A stretch of DNA of 64,000 nucleotides. It comes from Psychrilyobacter atlanticus DSM 19335. GTDB taxonomy: Bacteria > Fusobacteriota > Fusobacteriia > Fusobacteriales > Fusobacteriaceae. A program made the position numbers and the translations under genes. The notes under the pieces are model-generated. The model did not search any database. It was not told the DNA's origin and worked only from the letters and a program-made list of their open reading frames with translations. The first letter of the stretch is position 1. Every line of letters begins with the position of its first letter. The stretch covers positions 728,986 to 792,985 of the forward strand of contig NZ_KE384547.1 of NCBI RefSeq assembly GCF_000426625.1. The letters are read 5' to 3'. This document shows, piece by piece, positions 18,026 through 26,277 of this stretch.

Positions 18026-19957
18026 ATGTTATCGAATGCTAGGAGAAGAAATATAATAAAAGTATTGTTGGATTTAGTGTTGCTTAGTTCAGCTTTTGTA
18101 TTTTCTTTTATGATAAGGTTTGAAGGAGAATGGTCAAAACACTTTAGAATAAGATATGTTGTGCAGTTTTTGATTATCTATATTGTTTTAAACTTTTTCT
18201 TAAAAATAAATAAAAAGAGCTGGAGATATACAGATTCATTGGATATATTCAATATTATCTGTGTAATTTTCTTGTCCAATATGATCCATGCTCTGGGAGT
18301 TGTAGCATTTTCTTTAAGGAAATTTCCTGTAAGTATGTTTGCACTTTTCATAGTATTCGAGATAACCTTCCTACTCATCGGAAGATTTACATTTAGGCTG
18401 AGAAGAACTATGGAAGGAATCAGAAAAAATAGAAGGTGTATGAATAGTAAAAAAAGAGCTCTGATGATTGGAGCAGGAGAAGCGGGGGAAGCACTCCTTC
18501 GGGAAAGTCTTAAGAATGCTCACTTTAAGCTGGATATAGTAGGATTGATAGATGATGATCCCAGGAAAAAAAATATGATCCTTCATACAAAGAGAGTCTT
18601 GGGAACTAGGTTTGACCTTCCGAGACTGATAGAGGAATATGATATATGTGAAATTATAATAGCGATTCCTTCTATGAAGGGTAGCGGGATAAAGGAACTT
18701 TATAAACTAATAGACACAGAAAACATTTCCATAAAAGTATTACCGAGCTTTGATGATATCTTAGAAGGAAGTTCTTATCTCAACCAGATAAGGGATGTAA
18801 AGGTAGAGGATCTTTTGGGCCGGGAAACAATAATTGTAAACAGTGCCAATATAGCCAAGGGAATACAGGGGAAGGTAATATTTGTTACTGGAGGAGCAGG
18901 ATCTATAGGGTCGGAACTTTCCAGACAGATAGCTAAATATAATCCAAAGAAGATAGTAAACATAGATGTAAATGAAAATACCATATATTTTCTGGAATTA
19001 GAATTAAAAAGAAAGTACCCTGCTCTGGATCTTGTAAGTGAGATTGGAAATGTAAGGGAAAAAGATAAGATGGAATTTTTATTTCAAAAATACAGACCTG
19101 ACCTGGTGTTTCATGCAGCAGCTCATAAACATGTACCTCTCATGGAACATAACCCAGAGGAAGCTATAAAAAATAATGTATTTGGAACTAAGAATATAAT
19201 AGATCTATCAGATGAATACGAGGTAGAGAGATTTATCCTGGTATCTACAGATAAGGCTGTAAATCCTACCAACATAATGGGAGCTACAAAAAGAGCAGCA
19301 GAGATATTGGTAGAAGATAAGAATGCCAAGAGTAAAACAAAGTTTATGGCAACCAGATTCGGAAATGTATTGGGAAGTGAAGGAAGTGTAATCCCCCTAT
19401 TTAAAAAACTGATAGAGGAAGGAAGAAACATTACTCTGACTCATCCAGAGATCACCAGATACTTTATGACCATACCGGAAGCAGCCAGCCTAGTAATAGA
19501 AGCAGGAACTATGAGTAAAGGCGGGGAAGTATTTGTATTAGATATGGGGAAACCTGTAAAGATAATGGATCTGGCTAAAAATCTGATAAAATTATCGGGG
19601 CTCACATTGGGAGAAGATATAGATATAGAGATCACAGGTCTCAGACCAGGGGAAAAACTCTATGAAGAGTTACTCTATGATATAAACGATGCAGAAAAAA
19701 CAGAGAACAAAAAAATATTTATAGTTAAACTGAAAGATCAGAGCACTGTAAATTATGGAATCTCTCTGGAAAGATTAAAGATGAAACTAAAGGAACAGAA
19801 ATATTCTGAACTGAAGGAGATCATGAAGGAGATGGTGGTTACCTTTAGGGAGCCAGAGGAAGTGAACAAGATGGTGAAACCCTCTCCTTCTTATGTTTCT
19901 CCCTCAAAGGGCGAAACGAAAGTTAGGATGGAAGAAAAAGATTTAGTTATTAGTTAA
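18026..19957 (+). CDS. Nucleotide-sugar 4,6-dehydratase, CapD/WbpM/PglF type
   Basis: A 643-residue membrane protein: four N-terminal membrane segments (about 12-115), a first Rossmann domain (MIGAGEAGEALL near 150) and a second, catalytic SDR domain with VTGGAGSIGSEL near 287. Its STDKAVNP and MGATKRAAE give the Ser/Thr-Met-Lys catalytic set of UDP-GlcNAc 4,6-dehydratases. It would make UDP-4-keto-6-deoxy-GlcNAc for the aminotransferase at 20633. The start follows GGGGAGG. The last 26 codons (19879 on) are made from a palindromic repeat also found at 48341-48385, so the C-terminal tail PSPSYVSPSKGETKV is acquired sequence. Confidence 0.93.
   Translation: MLSNARRRNIIKVLLDLVLLSSAFVFSFMIRFEGEWSKHFRIRYVVQFLIIYIVLNFFLKINKKSWRYTDSLDIFNIICVIFLSNMIHALGVVAFSLRKFPVSMFALFIVFEITFLLIGRFTFRLRRTMEGIRKNRRCMNSKKRALMIGAGEAGEALLRESLKNAHFKLDIVGLIDDDPRKKNMILHTKRVLGTRFDLPRLIEEYDICEIIIAIPSMKGSGIKELYKLIDTENISIKVLPSFDDILEGSSYLNQIRDVKVEDLLGRETIIVNSANIAKGIQGKVIFVTGGAGSIGSELSRQIAKYNPKKIVNIDVNENTIYFLELELKRKYPALDLVSEIGNVREKDKMEFLFQKYRPDLVFHAAAHKHVPLMEHNPEEAIKNNVFGTKNIIDLSDEYEVERFILVSTDKAVNPTNIMGATKRAAEILVEDKNAKSKTKFMATRFGNVLGSEGSVIPLFKKLIEEGRNITLTHPEITRYFMTIPEAASLVIEAGTMSKGGEVFVLDMGKPVKIMDLAKNLIKLSGLTLGEDIDIEITGLRPGEKLYEELLYDINDAEKTENKKIFIVKLKDQSTVNYGISLERLKMKLKEQKYSELKEIMKEMVVTFREPEEVNKMVKPSPSYVSPSKGETKVRMEEKDLVIS
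19879..19931 (+). repeat. Palindromic repeat inside the capD 3' end
   Basis: 'ccctctccttcttatg' followed by GTTTCTCCCT-caa-AGGGCGAAAC and 'gaaagttagg'. The same unit lies in reverse at 48341-48385 between two genes. Here it is in frame and encodes the last part of CapD. Confidence 0.75.
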
Positions 19958-20632
19958 AAGAGAAATCTATTTGTTTATTTCAATAAAAGATTTTAAAAAA
20001 CAGGTAAGAAAAAGATTATGAAATAATCTTTTTCTTACACCTACCTCTACTTTAGTTTCCATATAAGGGAAACGCTAAAAAGGAAGGGTGAAGAAAGTTC
20101 CAAAGATTCCGCCTTTGATACGGCTCTGTTTCTTTTCATGAGTAAAAGAAATAGAGGAAAGAAAAGCTCACTTTTTCTAAATGATGTTATATAAGTGGTA
20201 CCACGGATCCCCGTTTCTTATTGGGATGCCTGACGGGCATAATAGGTACGACGAAACTCGTAAAATATCTACTGTGAAGCAGGGTAACATCCAGAAAAAG
20301 GAATAGGTTCGAAAGCTAATAGTTACAATCGTCATTGTAGGAACAGAGGGCCGGAGCTCAACGACTATAAACTTCGATTAGAAATCTAAATAGCTAGTAT
20401 AACATCTGAAGAAAGGAATCAAAGTTAGTAGGGAAAACGAAGCAATAACCTCTGTCAGATCTAGTCAGTTATAAGTCAGGGTCAAAAAATAAAAGATTTT
20501 AATCTGTTTTTTATGGATTAGAAATTAGCGTAATTAGCGGTAAAAAGAAAAAGGTTTCTTAGTGGTGAAATAGATAATTAAAAATAAAAAAATAGAATTA
20601 ATATAGGGAAAAAGAAATAGGAGGGAAGTAGA
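19958..20632 (+). repeat. Repeat-filled intergenic region
   Basis: A hairpin 'aaagattatgaaataatcttttt' (about 20012-20036) could terminate capD. Then a 'tagtttccatataagggaaac' palindrome (20053-20073), a type A repeat (20097-20310), a type C tail (about 20322-20382) and paired half-unit 'attagcgtaattagcggtaa' (about 20522-20541). The last 60 bases are leader of the aminotransferase gene. No gene. Confidence 0.7.
20097..20310 (+). repeat. Type A dispersed hairpin repeat
   Basis: The head stem differs from the other type A copies but still pairs: CAAAG...CTTTG (20101-20105/20113-20117). The second hairpin is CTCTGTTTCTTTT/AAAAGAAATAGAG, long with one G-U pair. The 3' module is as in the other copies. 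Confidence 0.85.
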
Positions 20633-21820
20633 ATGGAAAAATTGAACATACCGTTATCGGTTCCGAATTTATCAAAAGACATAGTTCCTATGATAGAAGA
20701 ATGTATAGAGACTGGGTGGGTATCTACCGGGGGAAGGTTCATAACTGAATTTGAAGAAAAGGTGGCAAACTATGTAGGAGCAGAAAAAGCGGTAGGAGTA
20801 CAATCTGGAAGTGCTGGACTTCATGTTGCTTATAGAGTTATGGGAGTAGAAGCAGGAGATGAGGTTATCTGTCCTACTGCTACATTTATAGCAACAGTAA
20901 ATCCTATGATGTATATAGGAGCTTTACCTGTATTTATGGATTGTGACGATACACTGAATATGGATCTTGAAAAACTCGAAGAGTTTTTAATGAACAATGG
21001 ACAATGGACAATGGACAATGGACAAGAAGTTTTAATGAATAAAAATAGTGGGAATAAAATAAAGGCTATATGTATAGTTCATGTATTTGGGAATCCGATA
21101 GACATGGTGAAAGTTATGGAGATAGCTGAGAAATATAAGTTGAAGGTAATAGAAGATTCAGCTGAATCTTTGGGTTCGTATTATACAAAGGATGGAGAAA
21201 AGCAGGCTCATACAGGTACTCTGGGAGATATCGGAGTATATTCATTTAACGCCAATAAGATCCTTACTACTGGTGGGGGAGGGATGGTTGTAGCCAAGGA
21301 TAAAAATATCTTGGATAAGGTAAGATTTTTATCTGTTCAGGCTAAGACTGATCCACTATACTTTACCCATGACGAGATTGGATATAACTATAGACTTACC
21401 AATGTAGCATCAGCTTTTGGTGTAAGCCAGATGAATCAATTGGAAGGGTTTATAGAAAATAAGATAAAAAATTATAACTTATATAAAGAAGCGATAAAAG
21501 ATATAGACGGATTGGAAATATTACCATTCAATGAAGATACCAGAGCAAACTACTGGTTCTATTCTATTATGGTGGACAAGGATAAATACGGTATTGACAG
21601 GGATGAGTTATTGGTTAAATTAAATGAATGTGGAATTCAGTCTAGACCATTATGGGGATTGATGCACGATCAAAAGCCATTGAAGAAATATGAGGCGTAT
21701 AAGATAGAAAAAGCGAGACATTATGTGGATAATTTATTGAATATTCCTTGTAGTACTAATCTTACTAGTGAGCAGGTAGGAGCTGTAGTAGGGAAATTAA
21801 AAAGGTTTTCTAATGTATAA
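20633..21820 (+). CDS. LegC-type DegT/DnrJ/EryC1 aminotransferase
   Basis: A 395-residue PLP enzyme that probably aminates the 4-keto sugar made by the CapD-type dehydratase, giving a UDP-4-amino-6-deoxy sugar. The N terminus IPLSVPNLS and ECIETGWVS are typical of LegC-like members; CPTATFIATVN and HVFGNPIDM follow. The PLP Lys is in YSFNANKILTTGGGGM near residue 212. The start follows GGAGGGAAG. Odd: residues 121-131 (NNGQWTMDNGQ) come from a 7-base tandem repeat (20993-21025) inserted between the aspartate-fold strands; relatives normally have a short surface turn there. Confidence 0.93.
   Translation: MEKLNIPLSVPNLSKDIVPMIEECIETGWVSTGGRFITEFEEKVANYVGAEKAVGVQSGSAGLHVAYRVMGVEAGDEVICPTATFIATVNPMMYIGALPVFMDCDDTLNMDLEKLEEFLMNNGQWTMDNGQEVLMNKNSGNKIKAICIVHVFGNPIDMVKVMEIAEKYKLKVIEDSAESLGSYYTKDGEKQAHTGTLGDIGVYSFNANKILTTGGGGMVVAKDKNILDKVRFLSVQAKTDPLYFTHDEIGYNYRLTNVASAFGVSQMNQLEGFIENKIKNYNLYKEAIKDIDGLEILPFNEDTRANYWFYSIMVDKDKYGIDRDELLVKLNECGIQSRPLWGLMHDQKPLKKYEAYKIEKARHYVDNLLNIPCSTNLTSEQVGAVVGKLKRFSNV
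20993..21025 (+). repeat. In-frame ACAATGG tandem repeat within the aminotransferase gene
   Basis: Four full copies of the 7-base unit ACAATGG plus a partial fifth. It is flanked by near-identical 'gtttttaatgaa' (20982) and 'gttttaatgaat' (21029), which resemble a target duplication. The same ACAATG words make up the repeats around the four-helix-bundle gene at 29543. Confidence 0.85.
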
Positions 21821-22277
21821 AATAAAGAAAATTGACACCGAAGAGATAAAAAAAAATTCTAGTAAATTAAAATTATTTTTAAAAGAAGGTTATAAGATAG
21901 GTTTTCCTAATCTAGAAATAACTAAAGAAGTTATAGATGAAAAATTCACTTCGTTATTAACTTACTCAAAAGATAAAAATATTTTAGTATTAGGAAGTTT
22001 TAAAGACGATAAATTAGTAGGATATTTATGGGCTTTTTATAGAAAAATTACATTTAAAGAAGTAGGGCACTTGAATCAAATTTTTATAGAAAATTCACAT
22101 CGTGGGCAAGGGTTAGCTCAAAAAATGATTTTTAAAATGGAAAATTTTATGATTGAAAACAATGTTGAAGAAATTGATTTAAATGCTACTTACTCTGTGA
22201 AGAATGCAGTTAGACTTTATGAAATGCTTGAATATAAAATAGAAAGAGTTGTTATGATAAAAAAATTAAGAAAATAA
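21813..22277 (+). CDS. GNAT family N-acetyltransferase
   Basis: A 154-residue GNAT protein. Motif A is LNQIFIENSHRGQGLAQKMI near residue 92-111, which contains the acetyl-CoA pyrophosphate-binding R-x-x-G-x-G/A pattern (RGQGLA). Motif B follows as NATYSVKNAVRLYEMLEYK. Its ATG overlaps the aminotransferase stop by eight bases, so the two are translationally coupled. By position it may N-acylate the 4-amino sugar in place of the hexapeptide-repeat PglD protein; this is inference. From here to 29311 the DNA is visibly more AT-rich. Confidence 0.85.
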   Translation: MYKIKKIDTEEIKKNSSKLKLFLKEGYKIGFPNLEITKEVIDEKFTSLLTYSKDKNILVLGSFKDDKLVGYLWAFYRKITFKEVGHLNQIFIENSHRGQGLAQKMIFKMENFMIENNVEEIDLNATYSVKNAVRLYEMLEYKIERVVMIKKLRK

Positions 22278-22293
22278 CTTAAGGGGAATAGAG

Positions 22294-23322
22294 ATGATTA
22301 TAGACATTAACAATAAAAAAGAATGGCAAAATAAATATTTACAATTAGATATTGAACAACGAGATATTCAATATAAATTAGAATATTTAGAAATTTTTTC
22401 AAAACATGAAAATTCAGAACCGCTTCTTTTTTTCTATGAGAATAATGATGGATTTGTTTATTATCCATTTTTGAAAAGAAAAATATTTGAAACAGAATAT
22501 TATGACATAACAAGTCAATATGGATATGGAGGACCACTATATAAAGTAAAAGGCAATAAAACTAATTTATTAAGTGAATTTAGAAAAAAATTCAATATAT
22601 ATTGTGATGAAAATAATATAATTTCAGAATTTATAAGATTTCATCCAATGATAAAGAATTATAAAGGTCTAGACTTTGACATGGAATGCATAAATATATC
22701 TGAAGTAATCTATGTAGATTTAACAAAATCAGAGGAAGAAATACTAAAAAACTATAAATATAATAATAGAAAATCGATAAATAAAGCAATAAGAGCAGAA
22801 GTAGAAACTTTTATAGATGATGATATAGAAAAATTTAATTCTATTTATGTTGAAACGATGGAAAGAAATCAAGCTCTTAAATATTATAATTTTGGAAAAG
22901 ATTTTTTTGAATTTTTTAAAACACAATTAAAAAATAATAGTTTTTATTATTTTGCTAAAAATAAATTTGAAATTATATCAACAGAATTAGTGTTATTAAG
23001 CAGTGAATATGGTCATTCATATTTAGGAGGAACCGATAGTAATTATTTTAATTTATGTCCTAATAATCTATTAAAACACGGAATAATAAAAGAACTTAAA
23101 AGAAGAGGAGTTAAGTATTTTATATTAGGTGGTGGCTATAAAAAAAATGATGGAATTTTTAAATATAAAAAATCATTTAATGAAGAAGGAGTCTTAGATT
23201 TTTATATAGGTAAAAAAATTCATGACATAAAAGTTTATAATAAGTTAGTTGAAGAATATGAAGAAAATTATCCAGAGAAAAAAGATATAAATAATGGTTT
23301 TTTTCCATTGTATAGAAGGTAG
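22294..23322 (+). CDS. FemAB-like aminoacyl/acyltransferase
   Basis: A 342-residue protein with the double-GNAT FemAB-like fold pattern: a motif FIRFHPMIKNYKGL near residue 110, a conserved YKYNNRKSINKAIR segment near 152 (the NxRR/K region of the family) and a late YLGGTDSNYFNLCPNNLLKHG followed by FILGGGYKKNDGIFKYKKSF. Such proteins in polysaccharide loci add an amino acid or acyl group to a sugar or lipid-linked intermediate. The acceptor is unknown. It follows the GNAT gene by 16 bases with AAGGGG as ribosome site. Confidence 0.8.
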   Translation: MIIDINNKKEWQNKYLQLDIEQRDIQYKLEYLEIFSKHENSEPLLFFYENNDGFVYYPFLKRKIFETEYYDITSQYGYGGPLYKVKGNKTNLLSEFRKKFNIYCDENNIISEFIRFHPMIKNYKGLDFDMECINISEVIYVDLTKSEEEILKNYKYNNRKSINKAIRAEVETFIDDDIEKFNSIYVETMERNQALKYYNFGKDFFEFFKTQLKNNSFYYFAKNKFEIISTELVLLSSEYGHSYLGGTDSNYFNLCPNNLLKHGIIKELKRRGVKYFILGGGYKKNDGIFKYKKSFNEEGVLDFYIGKKIHDIKVYNKLVEEYEENYPEKKDINNGFFPLYRR

Positions 23323-23327
23323 GTAAG

Positions 23328-23942
23328 ATGTATAAAAAATATTTTAAAAGATTGTTTGATATTTTAGGGTCATTGGTATTGCTAGTAACTGTTTTACCAA
23401 TACTAATCATAATAGCTACACTTATAAAAAATAAAATTGGATCACCTGTATTATTTTGTCAAGATAGACCAGGTTTAAACGAAAAAATTTTTAAAATGTA
23501 TAAGTTTAGAAGTATGACTAATGAAAAAGATAAAAATGGTAATTTATTACCAGATGAAAAAAGATTAACAAAATTTGGGTTAATACTGAGAAAATCTAGC
23601 ATAGATGAATTGCCAGCAATTATAAACGTGTTAAAAGGTGATATGAGTTTTATAGGCCCAAGACCTCTTCTTGTGAAATATCTTCCTTATTATAAAGAGA
23701 CTGAGAAGAAAAGGCATAGTGTAAGGCCTGGAATAACAGGCTTAGCACAAGTTAATGGAAGAAATTTTCTTGATTGGGATAAAAGATTTGAATTAGACAT
23801 TAAATATGTTAAAAATTTATTTTTTATTTTAGATATGAAAATACTAATAAAAACTATACTAAAAGTAGTGTTAAAAAAAGATGTTGCAGAAGTAACAAAT
23901 TATGTAATGAAAGATTTAAATGTAGAAAGGAAAAAAATATGA
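23328..23942 (+). CDS. Initiating sugar-phosphate transferase (PglC/WbaP-like)
   Basis: A 204-residue monotopic phosphoglycosyl transferase that starts a repeat unit by moving a sugar-phosphate onto undecaprenyl phosphate at the inner membrane. It has the N-terminal KRLFDILGS and membrane-entry helix, QDRPGLNEKIFKMYKFRSM, the catalytic DEL segment (RKSSIDELPAIINVLKGDMS, with Asp-Glu) and FIGPRPLL, then RPGITGLAQVNGRN. The short length equals PglC-type minimal enzymes. The gene begins five bases after the FemAB-like gene and overlaps the following glycosyltransferase by four bases (ATGA). Confidence 0.95.
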   Translation: MYKKYFKRLFDILGSLVLLVTVLPILIIIATLIKNKIGSPVLFCQDRPGLNEKIFKMYKFRSMTNEKDKNGNLLPDEKRLTKFGLILRKSSIDELPAIINVLKGDMSFIGPRPLLVKYLPYYKETEKKRHSVRPGITGLAQVNGRNFLDWDKRFELDIKYVKNLFFILDMKILIKTILKVVLKKDVAEVTNYVMKDLNVERKKI

Positions 23943-25129
23943 AAGATATTTTAATAATTGCAAATTATATTTATACCCCAGAAGAGCAAGGTAACTGTCG
24001 ATTTAATTATTTGGCAAAATTATTGAGTAAAGAAAATAGCGTTGAAATTTGTTCATCAAATTTCTCACACCCCCAAAAAAAACATAGAAAGAACATTAGA
24101 CTACAAAACAAGTTGTCTTATAAAATAACATTGTTGAATGAAGTAGGGTATACCAAAAATATTTCTCTGAAAAGATTTTTGAGTCACTATTTATTAAGTA
24201 GAAATCTAGAACTTTTTTTAAAGAAAAGGAAAACCCCAGATGTGATTTATTGTTCATTACCGTCTTTAAGTTTTGCAAAATGTGCAGCAAGGTATGCTAA
24301 AAAAAATAATATAAAATTTATAATAGATATACAAGATCTTTGGCCCGAAGCTTTCAAAATGGCATTTAATCCTTTTGGAATAGGAAAAATAATATATGAA
24401 CCATTTAGAAGGCAGGCTAACTACATATATAGAAGTGCAGATGAAATAGTTGCAGTTTCAAATACTTATCTCGAAAGAGCATTAAAAGTAAATAACAAAA
24501 TAGAGAAAGGACATAGTGTTTTTTTGGGAACTGATTTATCTGATTTTGATAAATTTAAAAATAAAAAAGTATGTATTGATAAAAAAGCAGGAGAAGTCTG
24601 GATAACTTATCTAGGTACTTTAGGCTATAGTTATGATTTGCTTTCTGTGATAGATTCGATAAGTATTTTAAATGTAAAAGGGTTTAAAAATATAAAGTTT
24701 ATAGTTATAGGAGATGGCCCACTTAGGTCTGATTTTGAAAAATATGCTAAGAAAAAAGATATATGTATAGAATTTACAGGAGCATTAGAGTATGGTAATA
24801 TGGTTAAAGTTCTTAAAAAATGTGATATAGCGGTAAATCCAATTAAAGCAGGTTCCGCAGGAAGCATTATTAACAAGGTTGGAGATTATGCCGCAGCAGA
24901 ACTACCTGTTTTGAATACACAAGAATCTTTAGAATATAGAAAATTAGTTGATAAGTTCAACATAGGGATCAATTGTATAAATAATAATTCAGAAGATTTA
25001 GCAAAGAATCTTTTAATTTTACTTAAAGATAAAAAGTTAAGAAAAAATATGGGAAGAAATAATCGAAAATTAGCAGAAAACAAATTTGACAGGAAATTAA
25101 CGTATAAAAAAATTCTAGATTTGTTTTAA
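23939..25129 (+). CDS. Glycosyltransferase family 4
   Basis: A 396-residue GT-B fold transferase. The N-terminal domain reads ILIIANYIYTPEEQGNCRF; the C-terminal nucleotide-sugar domain shows WITYLGTLGYSYDL, FIVIGDGPLRSDFEKYA, the family Gly-rich turn and a KAGSAGSIINKVGDYAAAELPVL block that fits GT4 (the usual E-x7-E is altered to this form in WbuB-like enzymes). It probably adds the second sugar. Start ATGA overlaps the upstream sugar transferase, so the genes are coupled. Donor and linkage are unknown. Confidence 0.9.
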   Translation: MKDILIIANYIYTPEEQGNCRFNYLAKLLSKENSVEICSSNFSHPQKKHRKNIRLQNKLSYKITLLNEVGYTKNISLKRFLSHYLLSRNLELFLKKRKTPDVIYCSLPSLSFAKCAARYAKKNNIKFIIDIQDLWPEAFKMAFNPFGIGKIIYEPFRRQANYIYRSADEIVAVSNTYLERALKVNNKIEKGHSVFLGTDLSDFDKFKNKKVCIDKKAGEVWITYLGTLGYSYDLLSVIDSISILNVKGFKNIKFIVIGDGPLRSDFEKYAKKKDICIEFTGALEYGNMVKVLKKCDIAVNPIKAGSAGSIINKVGDYAAAELPVLNTQESLEYRKLVDKFNIGINCINNNSEDLAKNLLILLKDKKLRKNMGRNNRKLAENKFDRKLTYKKILDLF

Positions 25130-25159
25130 AATATTAACTATGGGAATAAGGAGTATGAA

Positions 25160-26197
25160 ATGAATTATTATGTATATATTCAAGGGATACTTGGATTAAA
25201 GACTAATTTAAATAGTTTCAATTGGGTTTATGGAAGTGTGGCTCCCAAAGTTGATAAATCTGAGTATGAAAATTGTAAAATAAAAATAATTTTGGATGTC
25301 CGTAAATCAGGATCTGTTTTTGAAAATTCATTTAATAAGAAAGATTATGATAAATATAATTATTTTTATGGATATAAAAATAAAAATAAAATTTATTATG
25401 AAAGAAATTTTATTTTTAATTCAAAATTAAGATATTCTATTGAAGTAGACAAAAATGAAATAAAAATTATTATGAGTAAGAGTTATGTTAATTATATTAA
25501 ATATAAGTTTATGAATTTACATTCTGTAGGCTATATCATGAGTGATTTAATTTCAGGAATTTTATTAATGAATGGCTATAGTACACTACATTGTTCAGCG
25601 GTTAATTTCAAAAAAAAATCTTTAGCTATTTTTGGACCTCCAGGAACAGGAAAAACGATTACAGCTATTAACTTATGTAGAGAAAAAAAAATCAATTTTA
25701 TTGCTGAAGATATTGCGGTAACGGATGGGGAAAATATTTTTTCTGTTCCATGGACAAGTACTTTTAGGTACTACAATCATGAAAAAGAATCTTTAAAAGA
25801 TAAAGTAGTAAATTTATTAAGAAAAAATATACCATTATTTCAACTTGTTTCGATTAAAAAGAAAAAAACTATTGATGAATATTTAGGAAAAGGATGCTTT
25901 GTTAATGAATCAAAGCTTACAGATATTGTTATTTTAGCTAAAGGTGACAATAAAATTTTAAAAGGAAAGGAAGGTATCCTTGAAAACATTATAAATTTAA
26001 ATAAATATGAATTTAATTATCATAGATCTCCGAGTATGCTTGTAATGAATTATTTTAATCCTGATTTATCAATAGATAAAATGTTTGAAAAAGAAAAGGA
26101 AATATTGAAAAAAGTTGTAAAGAACTCGAATGTTTATAAAATATTTGAACATGATTCATTTAGTTATTCAGACCATATTGAGGATAACTTATTGTAA
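25160..26197 (+). CDS. HPr kinase-like P-loop protein in a polysaccharide locus
   Basis: A 345-residue protein with a P-loop FGPPGTGKTITAINL near residue 160 preceded by LHCSAVNFKKKSLAIF, then FIAEDIAVTDGENIFSVPW, the arrangement of the HprK/PEP-carboxykinase-like ATPase fold. The first 130 residues are beta-rich and Tyr/Lys/Asn-rich and not recognised. Proteins of this kind occur in exopolysaccharide and peptide-modification loci, but their substrate is not known; a role as a small-molecule or protein kinase is only an inference. It is AT-rich like its neighbours and follows the glycosyltransferase by 30 bases. Confidence 0.7.
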   Translation: MNYYVYIQGILGLKTNLNSFNWVYGSVAPKVDKSEYENCKIKIILDVRKSGSVFENSFNKKDYDKYNYFYGYKNKNKIYYERNFIFNSKLRYSIEVDKNEIKIIMSKSYVNYIKYKFMNLHSVGYIMSDLISGILLMNGYSTLHCSAVNFKKKSLAIFGPPGTGKTITAINLCREKKINFIAEDIAVTDGENIFSVPWTSTFRYYNHEKESLKDKVVNLLRKNIPLFQLVSIKKKKTIDEYLGKGCFVNESKLTDIVILAKGDNKILKGKEGILENIINLNKYEFNYHRSPSMLVMNYFNPDLSIDKMFEKEKEILKKVVKNSNVYKIFEHDSFSYSDHIEDNLL

Positions 26198-26277
26198 TAG
26201 AATTGCTACTTAATATTAGTATTTTGATTAATTTTTAGTTAAGAATAAAAGTAACTGTATAGAGGAGAATAGAAAAA

